Shown piece by piece: positions 8,609 to 16,307 of a stretch of 64,000 bases of DNA. The stretch's first letter is position 1. Each line of letters starts with the position of its first letter. The notes under the pieces are model-generated. The model did no database searches and was not told where the DNA came from. It saw nothing but the letters and a program-made list of their open reading frames with translations. The translations under genes were made by a program, and so were the position numbers. Origin of the DNA: Chitinophagales bacterium (GTDB taxonomy: Bacteria; Bacteroidota; Bacteroidia; Chitinophagales; UBA2359); assembly GCA_020636475.1 (NCBI GenBank), contig JACJXU010000008.1, positions 62,001 through 126,000 of the forward strand. The letters run 5' to 3'.

Positions 8609-9577
8609 ATGAAAACTTTTGGCTTAGGCTTGCTACTTGGAAGCATTATTACTTTACTCTCTTTTTTCTTGGGAAGCGGCATGAATATTGCTCATATAAA
8701 TGTAGCTTCTGCCAACATAAATGCTAGCGAAAATACGCCTTCGGCAAATAAAAACGCTAATTTCAACGCCCAAGAGTCGCGCATTGACCCCGACCAATAC
8801 ATTAATTGGGGAAAACTGCCCGAAGCAATGTCTTTTGCCGGAGAGCGTGTACCTTTGGAACAATACGATGTGTCGGAACGCTTGGAGCGCGAACTTTTGG
8901 TGACGGCTTTTTGGCACAGCAAAACCATTCATATTCTAAAACTCAGCGGAAGATTTTTGCCCGTAGTAGAGCAAATTTTAGCCAAAAACGGTATTCCCGA
9001 CGACTTTAAATACTTATTGATGGCAGAAAGTGGCTTTGTAAACGCAACTTCCTCTGCCGGAGCAGAAGGTTATTGGCAATTTATGGAATCGACTGCTAAG
9101 GAATATGGTTTGGAAGTAAATACTTATGTGGACGAACGCTACAATTTAGAAAAATCTACCGAGGCTGCTTGTCAGTATTTTCAAAAAGCCTATAACGAAT
9201 TGGGCAACTGGACACTTGCCGCCGCCGCTTATAACACGGGACGCTCCAATATGAAATCGGCGATGGAGCGACAAGACGAAAAAAATTATTACAACCTTTA
9301 TCTCAATAGCGAAACTTGGCGTTATGTTTTTCGGGTGCTGGCTTTCAAGGAAATTTACAATTACCCTGAAAAGTTTGGTTATTATTTGCAAAGCGATGAA
9401 ATATATACGCCCCACAATTTTACAACCGTAGAAGTAAATAGCATTGCCAGCATCACTGATTTTGCCAAAAAATACGGCACTACTTACAAAAATATTAAAT
9501 TGCTAAACCCTTGGATGCAAAATACTTCCGTACCTGCCAACAAAGGCAAAGTGTATCAAGTTAAAGTTCCGCTTTAG
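8609..9577 (+). CDS. Membrane-anchored lytic murein transglycosylase (MltD-like, GH23)
   Basis: The enzyme cleaves the MurNAc-GlcNAc bond of peptidoglycan with formation of 1,6-anhydro ends, in the periplasm. The 322 residues begin with one hydrophobic anchor or signal segment (5-22). The GH23 lysozyme-like domain (about 115-260) includes LLMAESGF with the probable catalytic Glu-140, the GAEGYWQFM motif and AAAAYNTG. The C-terminal 50 residues (VEVNSIASITDFAKKYGTTY...) resemble a single degenerate LysM-like wall-binding repeat, shorter than the multiple LysM of E. coli MltD. The gene stands alone and is convergent with hutU. Confidence 0.9.
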   Translation: MKTFGLGLLLGSIITLLSFFLGSGMNIAHINVASANINASENTPSANKNANFNAQESRIDPDQYINWGKLPEAMSFAGERVPLEQYDVSERLERELLVTAFWHSKTIHILKLSGRFLPVVEQILAKNGIPDDFKYLLMAESGFVNATSSAGAEGYWQFMESTAKEYGLEVNTYVDERYNLEKSTEAACQYFQKAYNELGNWTLAAAAYNTGRSNMKSAMERQDEKNYYNLYLNSETWRYVFRVLAFKEIYNYPEKFGYYLQSDEIYTPHNFTTVEVNSIASITDFAKKYGTTYKNIKLLNPWMQNTSVPANKGKVYQVKVPL

Positions 9578-9599
9578 TAAAAAATTCTGCCTTAAAAAA

Positions 9600-11633
9600 T
9601 TACCACAGCCCATCAATCAAAGCGTCATCGGCTATGTTGGGCATAGTTACTTTTAGCTGAGGCTCTATTTCCATTGCCCGCCGAATAGCAAAAATAGCAC
9701 CATCGTTTCGCGCCCAACTTCTTCGGGCAATACCGTTGTTTACATCCCAAAAAAGCATATTTTCTAAGTGCTTATCTGCCGTGGCACTGCCGTCAAGTGT
9801 AAGCCCGAAGCCGCCATTTATTACATTCCCCCAACCTACGCCGCCGCCATTGTGCAACGACACCCAAGTTGCGCCACGAAAAGCATCGCCAATCACATTG
9901 TGTACTGCCATATCCGCCGTAAACTGCGAGCCGTCATAAATATTTGCCGTTTCGCGATAAGGACTATCCGTTCCCGAAACATCGTGGTGGTCGCGCCCCA
10001 AAACTACGGGCGCACTTATTTTTCCTTGCGCTATGGCATCGTTAAATGCACGCGCTATGCGAATACGTCCTTCGGCATCGGCATACAAAATACGCGCCTG
10101 CGAACCTGCTACCAATTTATTCGCTTTGGCTTGCGCTATCCAGCGAATATTGTCGTGCAGTTGTTGCTGAATTTCGGTAGGTGCATTTTCCAGCATTTTT
10201 TTCAATACTTCTTCCGCCAACAAATCGGTTGTTTCCAAGTCTTTGGGGTCGTTGGAGCAACACACCCAACGGAAAGGACCAAAACCATAATCGAAACACA
10301 TCGGACCCATAATGTCCTGCACATACGAAGGATACCGAAAATTTCCGTCAGGCAGACATACATCAGCTTTGGCATCGGCAGCTTGTTTTAAAAAAGCATT
10401 GCCGTAATCGAAGAAATACATGCCATTTGCTGTGAGTTTATTAATTGCTGCCACTTGCCGTACTAAACTGGCTTCTACTTTTTCTTTAAATTTTGCCGGA
10501 TTTTGAAAAATAAGTGTTTGCGCTGCTTCAAAATCTATTCCTGCCGGATAATAACCACCTTGCCAAGGGTTATGCAGCGAAGTTTGGTCGGAACCTAAAT
10601 CGACTTTTATATTTTTTTCCGCTAAATATTCCCACAAATCCACGATATTTCCCAAATAAATGAGCGCAACGGCTTCTTTGGCTTGCCGTGCTTTTTCGGC
10701 TCGCTGCATCAAATTTGCCAAATCGGAATAAACATTTTCGGCTTTTACATAACCATCGTCAACGCGCTGTTGTACGGCTTTGGGATTTATTTCGGCAATA
10801 ATTCCCACCACACCCGAAATCTCGGCAGCTTTGGCTTGTGCGCCGGACATTCCGCCCAAACCGGAACTGATAAACAACTTGCCTGCTACTTGCGAAGAAG
10901 TGGCATCATGGCTTATTTTTCGTCCGGCATTTAGAATAGTAATGGTAGTGCCGTGTACAATTCCTTGCGGACCGATATACATATACGAGCCAGCCGTCAT
11001 TTGTCCGTATTGTGTTACGCCCAAAGCATTGTATTTGTTCCAATCTTGGTCTTTGCTAAAGTTGGGAATCATCATACCATTAGTAACAATTACGCGCGGC
11101 GAATCCGGCTGCGAAGGAAATAATCCTAAAGGATGACCGGAATACATCACCAAAGTTTGGTGGTTGGTCATAGTAGCCAAGTATTGCATACACAAACGAT
11201 ACTGCGCCCAATTCTGAAAAACGGTTCCGTTGCCGCCATAGGTTATCAGTTCGTGTGGGTGCTGGGCTACAGCTTTCGACAAATTGTTGGAAATCATGAG
11301 CATAATAGACGCTGCCTGCAAGGATTGATGCGGAAATTCGTGCAAAGGGCGTGCTTTTATTGCATAATCAGGGCGAAAGCGATACATATAAATTCTGCCG
11401 TATTGTTCCAACTCTTGGGCAAATTCTTTGGCTAATACGGCATGATGTTTTGGCGAAAAATAGCGCAAAGCATTGCGAACCGCCAATTTTTTATCTTGTG
11501 GCGTAAGGATAGAAATATCGCGTTTGGGTGCATGGTTTACGCTGGTGTCGTAGGTCGGCGCAGGAGGAAGTTCGTCGGGAATACCGATTAATATTTGTTC
11601 TTGGAAATAGCGTAATTCGTTTTGGTGTGTCAT
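9600..11633 (-). CDS. hutU: Urocanate hydratase
   Basis: The enzyme converts urocanate to 4-imidazolone-5-propionate with tightly bound NAD+, the second step of histidine degradation. The start is placed at the ATG at 11633 (MTHQNELRYF), giving 677 residues, the size usual for this form in Bacteroidota. An upstream in-frame extension of 54 residues is hydrophobic and AT-rich and is not supported. Visible family features are YGGNGTVFQNWAQYRL in the N-terminal third, the GGMSGAQAKAAE dinucleotide-binding segment, and RDHHDVSGTDSPYRET near the C-terminus. No hutH, hutI or formimidoylglutamase gene adjoins it here, so the rest of the pathway must be elsewhere. Confidence 0.95.
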   Translation of the reverse strand: MTHQNELRYFQEQILIGIPDELPPAPTYDTSVNHAPKRDISILTPQDKKLAVRNALRYFSPKHHAVLAKEFAQELEQYGRIYMYRFRPDYAIKARPLHEFPHQSLQAASIMLMISNNLSKAVAQHPHELITYGGNGTVFQNWAQYRLCMQYLATMTNHQTLVMYSGHPLGLFPSQPDSPRVIVTNGMMIPNFSKDQDWNKYNALGVTQYGQMTAGSYMYIGPQGIVHGTTITILNAGRKISHDATSSQVAGKLFISSGLGGMSGAQAKAAEISGVVGIIAEINPKAVQQRVDDGYVKAENVYSDLANLMQRAEKARQAKEAVALIYLGNIVDLWEYLAEKNIKVDLGSDQTSLHNPWQGGYYPAGIDFEAAQTLIFQNPAKFKEKVEASLVRQVAAINKLTANGMYFFDYGNAFLKQAADAKADVCLPDGNFRYPSYVQDIMGPMCFDYGFGPFRWVCCSNDPKDLETTDLLAEEVLKKMLENAPTEIQQQLHDNIRWIAQAKANKLVAGSQARILYADAEGRIRIARAFNDAIAQGKISAPVVLGRDHHDVSGTDSPYRETANIYDGSQFTADMAVHNVIGDAFRGATWVSLHNGGGVGWGNVINGGFGLTLDGSATADKHLENMLFWDVNNGIARRSWARNDGAIFAIRRAMEIEPQLKVTMPNIADDALIDGLW

Positions 11634-11649
11634 TAGGAATTTTTTTTGC

Positions 11650-11657
11650 CAAAAATA
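11650..11657 (-). promoter_or_regulatory. Candidate -7 promoter element for hutU
   Basis: Read on the minus strand the sequence is TATTTTTG, an exact TAnnTTTG match 17-24 nt before the hutU ATG. No clear TTTG is found at the expected upstream distance. Confidence 0.35.
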
Positions 11658-11789
11658 GCTAAATTTGATTGTATGTGAAAATGGAGCGAAAGGAAGTGTT
11701 TTTTTGAATGGAAAATAGCTTAGAAGGAAAAAATATTGTAATAATTTTACATTTATTTTTGGCGGATTAAAAAAATAAGCATAACTTAG

Positions 11790-12167
11790 TGTCATGGCTT
11801 TATTTATTGCTCCAACGGGCAGTCTGAAACCCTCTACCGTACTATTATAGCAGATGAATCACTCATTTGCTATGATGATAAGCGTGTAGATACCGATATA
11901 CAAGAGAATGCCGTAAGTTTGTTGTCGTATAGTCCCAATCCTTTTAAGGAGGATATTACTATACGCTATAAGGTGAACAAAACAAGCAATGTACGAATAG
12001 ACTTGACAGACATATATGGCAGGGTAGTGAAAGAATTTATCAATACACATCAATCTGTAGGAACGTATAATCTTACGCAAGTAATAGATGAGCTTAATCA
12101 AGGTGTATATTTGTTGCGCATACAAGATGGAGAACAAACGCAGGCTAAGTTATTATTAAAATATTAA
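11790..12167 (+). pseudogene. 5'-truncated remnant of a T9SS-secreted protein (type A sorting domain)
   Basis: An open frame with no start codon runs from just after a stop at 11787 to the TAA at 12165-12167. Its end is a textbook T9SS type A sorting domain of about 75 residues: YSPNPFKEDITIRY, then DIYGRVV, and finally GVYLLRIQDGEQTQAKLLLKY. This domain directs export through the outer membrane and is removed afterwards. About 45 residues of the cargo region precede it (SNGQSETLYRTIIADE...); the rest is missing. With no signal peptide it cannot be exported. A lipoprotein start codon follows 13 nt later. Confidence 0.8.
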
Positions 12168-12276
12168 AACAGCAATTGATATGAAATATTTTTGCTTAAT
12201 AATAGCCTGTATTTACATGTATGGCTGTGAGAAAAAACCTTACGACCCTTGTAATGACTATCCTAATAAAAGAGTA

Positions 12277-13284
12277 ACCTGAGTTCGATTAATAAAACAC
12301 AGTTAACTGATTAGATTTGAATGTTCCAAATTTCAGGGAAGGTTTTTTTGGCAAGAAGTGATAGGCAATAATACCTGCAATCAGGTTGGTTATGAAGTTG
12401 CAGACACTTCTATGTCTGGAATGCTCTACTTGACAGATGTTTTTGAGTTCGTCGTTCACAGTCTCAATAACTGAGCGTTTACGGAGTAGCATTTTATCAG
12501 ACATAGTCATTAAGCTGTTTTTCATATTGTTACGGATGGTTGTGATTAAATGGATACCGTCCACAAATAGGATTTGTTGGAGTTTTTGGCTGATGTAGCC
12601 TTTATCGCCGAAGATTTTACCGAAAACCGCTTTGAGAAAACCTTCATTTTTCAAAGGCTCACGGTCATCTACATTGGCTTGGGTGATGGCAAAACTGATA
12701 ATTTCACCTTTGTCATTGATAATGATATGCAGTTTAAAGCCATGAAACCATCCCATAGTTGATTTTTCGGTTGTAGCAAAACCTTTGAACACTTTATTGC
12801 GTTTAATCCGCTTGTTTTTACAAACCCTAATGGGGTAGAGTCAATAAATGATATTCCGCTACATTTCCCTAAACAACAAGTTTTTGCAAATATAGTCAAT
12901 GGCATAATGGCAGACTGCATCAACTCAACAAAGCGATTGTAGGAAACCGTATTAGGAAATTCGTTTTTCATATGTTTTAGGACATAATAAAGGTAGAAGT
13001 GCTTGAAACACCGAAAACCGCTTAAATGAAATAGCAGATAAATGGTCACAACTTCAGAAGTTGTCATTGTTGGTGGGCGTTTGGGTTTGTTTCCAATTAT
13101 AAAACTTTGGGTAGATTGATGAAAATTAGTGCAAAATTCATCCACAACACAAAAAATATCCGTAATTTTATCGAAATTAATCATAGAAATAGCTGTTAAA
13201 TATTTGTTGTTCAGAGCATTAAATATACAGCTATTTCTTGCTTTTCCCCGGTTTTTTATGTAGAATTATTAATCGAACTCAGGT
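12277..13284 (-). mobile_element. IS982-family insertion sequence, 1008 bp
   Basis: The ends are perfect 17-bp inverted repeats, ACCTGAGTTCGATTAAT (12277-12293) and its complement (13268-13284). They are flanked by a 5-bp direct repeat GAGTA (12272-12276 and 13285-13289), the expected target duplication. The length and the transposase fit the IS982 family. The transposase frame is broken, so the copy is probably not autonomous. The intact ends and undamaged target frame imply a recent insertion. Confidence 0.93.
12289..13184 (-). pseudogene. IS982-family DDE transposase, frameshifted
   Basis: Two overlapping frames together make a complete transposase. The upstream frame starts with the ATG at 13184 (MINFDKITDIFCVVDEF) and carries the first Asp (FIDSTPLG). 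The downstream frame carries the second (GDKGYISQKL) and the Glu region (RSVIETVNDELKNICQ), and it stops inside the left inverted repeat. Continuity is lost near 12825-12830, where a single missing base changes P-L-G-F-V into the frame V-C-K-N-K-R. There is no A- or T-rich slippery heptamer there, so a 1-bp deletion or a sequencing error is more likely than programmed frameshifting. Confidence 0.85.
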
Positions 13285-13742
13285 GAGTAGTAAAAGTCTT
13301 TTCATCTTACAAAGATTTTGAAGCATACGCTGTTTATAATGTTAGCGAACATAGTACAGGTATTAATATTTTCACCTTAGATAGTAATTGTTTTATACAT
13401 CATGTGTTTACTTTTGGCATAGTTGGTAATATTATAGGTGATACAACATTGATTCATAATCCTGATCATTTTCCTAATCCTTCACAGCCCTATGGCATAT
13501 ATTCAATTGCGGATTATGATGCAATAGTTGAGCGGTATGAAGTGGCTGAAGATAAAGATAATTGGGTGTACATAGAAGAGATAAGTAACAATCTATTAAA
13601 GGCTTTCTATTCTTGCACATTTGTTACAGAATATGAAGATTACCTTAGTGGTGAATACGAGCGTTGGGACGACCCTAACCGCCCTGATACGATACATTTT
13701 GAAGGAAGCGTAATAGCGGGAAAACGGTAGTGAGTAAAAATA

Positions 13743-13801
13743 AACACTCCTGTATATTTATTGCGAGGTAAAAGAATGGTAAGTTATTATTGAAATATTA
13801 A
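13743..13801 (+). repeat. Duplicated segment with T9SS sorting-domain tail, copy 1
   Basis: AACACTCCTGTATAT and AAAAGAATGG.AAGTTATTATTGAAATATTA recur at 15166-15211. In one frame the last 30 nt (13772-13801) read KNGKLLLKY-stop, the same ending as the sorting domain finishing at 12167. A lipoprotein ATG follows 10 nt later. Confidence 0.75.
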
Positions 13802-13811
13802 AAATCGCACA

Positions 13812-14576
13812 ATGAATAAATTATACCTATTACTTTTCGTTAGTTTGATTGTATTTTCTTGTAAAAAAGATACTGAAAACACCAATGCTTACGGCACAAA
13901 ACTTGTAAAAATGACTACGGAAAGAATATTTGAAGAAGGTCCGAGTAATTTCTATGAGTACGTTTATCACTACAATGAAAAAGGACAAATTGTAGAAATA
14001 GAGAACACTGATTCAAACGGTCTATCGTATTTCTATGTTTATGAAGGTGAAAACCTCATTGAACGAACTTGGGTAAAAAATAAAAATAATACTGTTTACA
14101 AAAAAGACTCATTGGAATATTATGCTGGCACTAACAATATTACAATACAATATTATTTTTATTATGGCAGCAATAATCCATTAACGCATATTTACTATTT
14201 TATTTACGATGAGCAAAACCAAATGGTGGAAAAAATTACTTATGAAATGTCTGAACAAGACACAAGCAGTATTGAGAAATATTATTGGGAAAATGGAAAT
14301 ATTATAAAAAATGAGGTGTATGATAATAAGGGAAAACTAACTTTTGAAAAAAGCATGGAGTATGATGACAAAAAAAACTACCAATACATTTATCCAAGTG
14401 TAAATCCATATAGTAAAACGCAAAACAATATGCTACGCTATAATTGGGCAGATTATTTAGGAGGAGTAGATTTAGACTGTAACCCTTGCCAGTATTACTA
14501 CCAATACAATTTGGCGGGTTATCCGCTGAAAATAAATTTCGAAGGGGAGTCTATCTCTACTTTGTATTATGAATAA
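13812..14576 (+). CDS. Lipoprotein of unknown function with YD-like repeats
   Basis: The 254-residue product has a lipoprotein signal (residues 1-17; VSLIVFSC with Cys-17 followed by KKD). A mature domain follows, rich in Tyr, Asn and Glu with recurring YxYNEKGQIVE / FIYDEQNQMVEK / YYWENGNIIKN units. These resemble the short beta-hairpin repeats of YD/RHS-type or YwqK-like proteins. It is probably anchored to the outer membrane. It stands between the split lipoprotein gene and its intact paralogue but is not obviously related to them. It is AT-rich compared with the housekeeping genes. No enzymatic motif is seen. Confidence 0.8.
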   Translation: MNKLYLLLFVSLIVFSCKKDTENTNAYGTKLVKMTTERIFEEGPSNFYEYVYHYNEKGQIVEIENTDSNGLSYFYVYEGENLIERTWVKNKNNTVYKKDSLEYYAGTNNITIQYYFYYGSNNPLTHIYYFIYDEQNQMVEKITYEMSEQDTSSIEKYYWENGNIIKNEVYDNKGKLTFEKSMEYDDKKNYQYIYPSVNPYSKTQNNMLRYNWADYLGGVDLDCNPCQYYYQYNLAGYPLKINFEGESISTLYYE

Positions 14577-14604
14577 GCTATTGCCGAATTAAAACTAATG
14601 TGGA

Positions 14605-15159
14605 ATGAGAAATTTATACCTACTTTTTTTACTTAGCCTATTATTTTTTTCTTGTAAAAAAGACAGAAACGGTTGTGCCTACTATACCGGTTTCCCAAAA
14701 GCAAATGTAATAAGTTCCTATCCTCCTTTTGATGCTTATGCCAATTTTAGGGGTAATGATATTACCAATACTTCTATTAGTGTGTACACAATAAACATGG
14801 TAGAAGGTTTTTGTACTCCGCATCACGAATTACTTTTTGCAGGTGTTGATGCAAGTAATCGTGATACAATAAAATTATATCCATTTAATATTAATACTGG
14901 TAATTTATATGCGAAGTACTTCGTATTAAACCTTGATGCTACAGCAGAAATTTATACTTTGGTAGAAGATAGTATCGCAAATAACTGGCTACTTATTGAG
15001 GATGTATATGCCAATAATAAAATGATGAGAGGCAAATTCTCATGTACCTACGTTACAGAAGTAGAGACCTTTTTAAATGGTGAATACGAGCGTTGGGACG
15101 ACCCCAACCGCCCAGACACAATACATTTTGAGGGTAGTTTCACGGCGAGAAAAGAGTAA
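14605..15159 (+). CDS. Lipoprotein of unknown function, intact paralogue of the IS-split gene
   Basis: The 184-residue product has a lipoprotein signal (LLSLLFFSC, Cys-17, then KKDRNG). It shares residues throughout with the reconstructed 178-residue product of the split gene at 12181. The C-termini match in GEYERWDDPNRPDTIHFEGS, and the DNA of that end is nearly identical (51 of 56 positions by eye between 13650-13705 and 15079-15134). No catalytic motif is evident. The gene is followed by another copy of the sorting-domain tail and then a terminator. The paralogues suggest a locus duplicated by recombination. Confidence 0.8.
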   Translation: MRNLYLLFLLSLLFFSCKKDRNGCAYYTGFPKANVISSYPPFDAYANFRGNDITNTSISVYTINMVEGFCTPHHELLFAGVDASNRDTIKLYPFNINTGNLYAKYFVLNLDATAEIYTLVEDSIANNWLLIEDVYANNKMMRGKFSCTYVTEVETFLNGEYERWDDPNRPDTIHFEGSFTARKE

Positions 15160-15165
15160 AAAATG

Positions 15166-15212
15166 AACACTCCTGTATATAAAAGAATGGGAAGTTATTA
15201 TTGAAATATTAG
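15166..15212 (+). repeat. Duplicated segment with T9SS sorting-domain tail, copy 2
   Basis: Shorter form of the segment at 13743. In one frame 15183-15212 reads KNGKLLLKY-stop. No lipoprotein gene follows this copy. Confidence 0.72.
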
Positions 15213-15252
15213 TGTGCCCACTACGCTATCCGCAAAAATAATTTCACCTTTC

Positions 15253-15291
15253 AATAGGCAGCTTTAGAATTTCTAAGCTGCCTATTTTTTG
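15253..15291 (+). terminator. Strong terminator after the lipoprotein locus
   Basis: AATAGGCAGCTT (15253-15264) pairs perfectly with AAGCTGCCTATT (15275-15286), followed by T residues to 15290. The 5' flank is not A-rich, so it works best on the plus strand. Confidence 0.85.
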
Positions 15292-15299
15292 TACCAAGC

Positions 15300-15395
15300 A
15301 CTACCTACCTTTTCGATAGGCTGAGCTTGCCATTTGATAGGTAGTACCTCCGATTTTTCTCCAAACCTGACACGTTTTGAAAACAGGTCAGGTTT
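15300..15395. repeat. Two intergenic inverted repeats
   Basis: The first has arms ACTACCTACC (15300-15309) and GATAGGTAGT (15336-15345), with one mismatch. The second has perfect 9-bp arms AAACCTGAC (15363-15371) and GTCAGGTTT (15387-15395). Neither has a T tract. Up to 15459 I see no gene in this gap. Confidence 0.55.
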
Positions 15396-15459
15396 AGGGA
15401 CGGCTGAAAACATGCTCAATACCAATCAAAAGAGCGAATAAGATTGTCAAAACTATATC

Positions 15460-16305
15460 TCATTTATCACCGTACAAATATGCGGCAACTTTTTCTTGCA
15501 AAAAAACAACCTCTTCATTCGGCGCGAATATTTTATCCTCAAACTGCTGCACAATTTTAATACCCGCTACGGCATTGCTCAAAACAATGGCATCGGCTTG
15601 GTACAGTTCTCCTAAACGAAGCGGTTTTTCGCGACAAAGCATATACCAATTCTCCTTGTTCTCCAACAAAAAAGCGCGCATCACACCTGCCACACCGCCG
15701 GCATTTACAGGCGGGCAGTACCAAACATTTTTATTAAGTATCCACACATTTCCATACAAGGCATCTGCGACTTTGTTGGTATGATTAAGCAAAATTATCT
15801 CGTTTTTTCCTTCTTTTTGTCCTTCTATGGCTGCCAGCACATACGGCAAAGCGGCATTAGTTTTGAACGGCGTATGCGCGCTATACGATACAACGGACTG
15901 TTTGGAAACCCCCAAAAAAATATTTTGGGCTAAAGAAAATTCGAGCGGGCTTGCTGCTATCAAAAAACGCACTTCATTTGATTGTGGTAAATAAAGTCCG
16001 CCATTTTTCCGAAAAAACATCAGCCGCAAACGTGCCGTAGCATAGTTGTTGGCTTGCGCCAAAGCAATAAGTTGCTCTTTGAGTGCCGACAAAGGAAATG
16101 CATGCTTCCATTGTAGTGAAAACACGGTCAGTGCTTGTTCTATCCGCCGCAAATGATATTCCCAAAGCGGCAGTTTTTCTTTTGCGTACAAAATAGTTTC
16201 AAAAAAACCATCACCATACCTAAAACTGCGGTTCTCGGGCGAAATATGTACTTGGTTTGGCGATAATAAATTACCATTAAAATTCCACAAAAGCGGTTTT
16301 GTCAT
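15460..16305 (-). CDS. Class IV aminotransferase / aminodeoxychorismate lyase-like PLP enzyme
   Basis: The 281-residue product (ATG at 16305, MTKPLLWNFNG; a TTG two codons earlier is less likely) is a fold-type IV PLP enzyme. Motifs are SFRYGDGFFE (residues 28-36) and the probable Schiff-base lysine Lys-148 in PFKTNAALP. The segment VADALYGNVWI has Asp where the family's conserved Glu contacts the pyridine ring. Weak match to PabC and branched-chain aminotransferases leaves the substrate open. PabC-type lyase activity in folate synthesis is the usual annotation for this size in the phylum. It begins 2 nt after the CoA-transferase gene, so the two are co-translated. Confidence 0.85.
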   Translation of the reverse strand: MTKPLLWNFNGNLLSPNQVHISPENRSFRYGDGFFETILYAKEKLPLWEYHLRRIEQALTVFSLQWKHAFPLSALKEQLIALAQANNYATARLRLMFFRKNGGLYLPQSNEVRFLIAASPLEFSLAQNIFLGVSKQSVVSYSAHTPFKTNAALPYVLAAIEGQKEGKNEIILLNHTNKVADALYGNVWILNKNVWYCPPVNAGGVAGVMRAFLLENKENWYMLCREKPLRLGELYQADAIVLSNAVAGIKIVQQFEDKIFAPNEEVVFLQEKVAAYLYGDK

Positions 16306-16307
16306 AT

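Larger units (their letters stand above)
12181..13730 (+). pseudogene. Lipoprotein gene interrupted by an IS982-family element
   Basis: The first 96 nt (12181-12276) encode a lipoprotein signal (MKYFCLIIACIYMYGC, lipid-modifiable Cys-16) and 16 further residues. Coding resumes at 13290 and ends at 13730. Joining 12276 to 13290, which removes the insertion and one GAGTA copy, keeps the frame (…NKRV|VKVFSSY…) and gives 178 residues. This matches the intact 184-residue lipoprotein at 14605 along its length (SSYxxFxAYA near the junction; GEYERWDDPNRPDTIHFEGS at the end). The gene was therefore functional until a recent insertion. The function of the family is unknown. Confidence 0.88.

Noticed and set aside
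11634..11795. N-terminal extension of urocanate hydratase
   Set aside because: The 54 extra codons are AT-rich and hydrophobic, overlap the probable promoter, and the family starts at the ATG at 11633.
12669..12830. Programmed frameshifting in the IS982 transposase
   Set aside because: The frame switch has no slippery heptamer or downstream structure that I can see, and IS982 elements usually have a single frame.
11790..15212. A complete toxin-immunity system
   Set aside because: No toxin domain or intact secreted cargo gene is present; only a sorting-domain remnant and lipoproteins remain, so just a hypothesis is reported.
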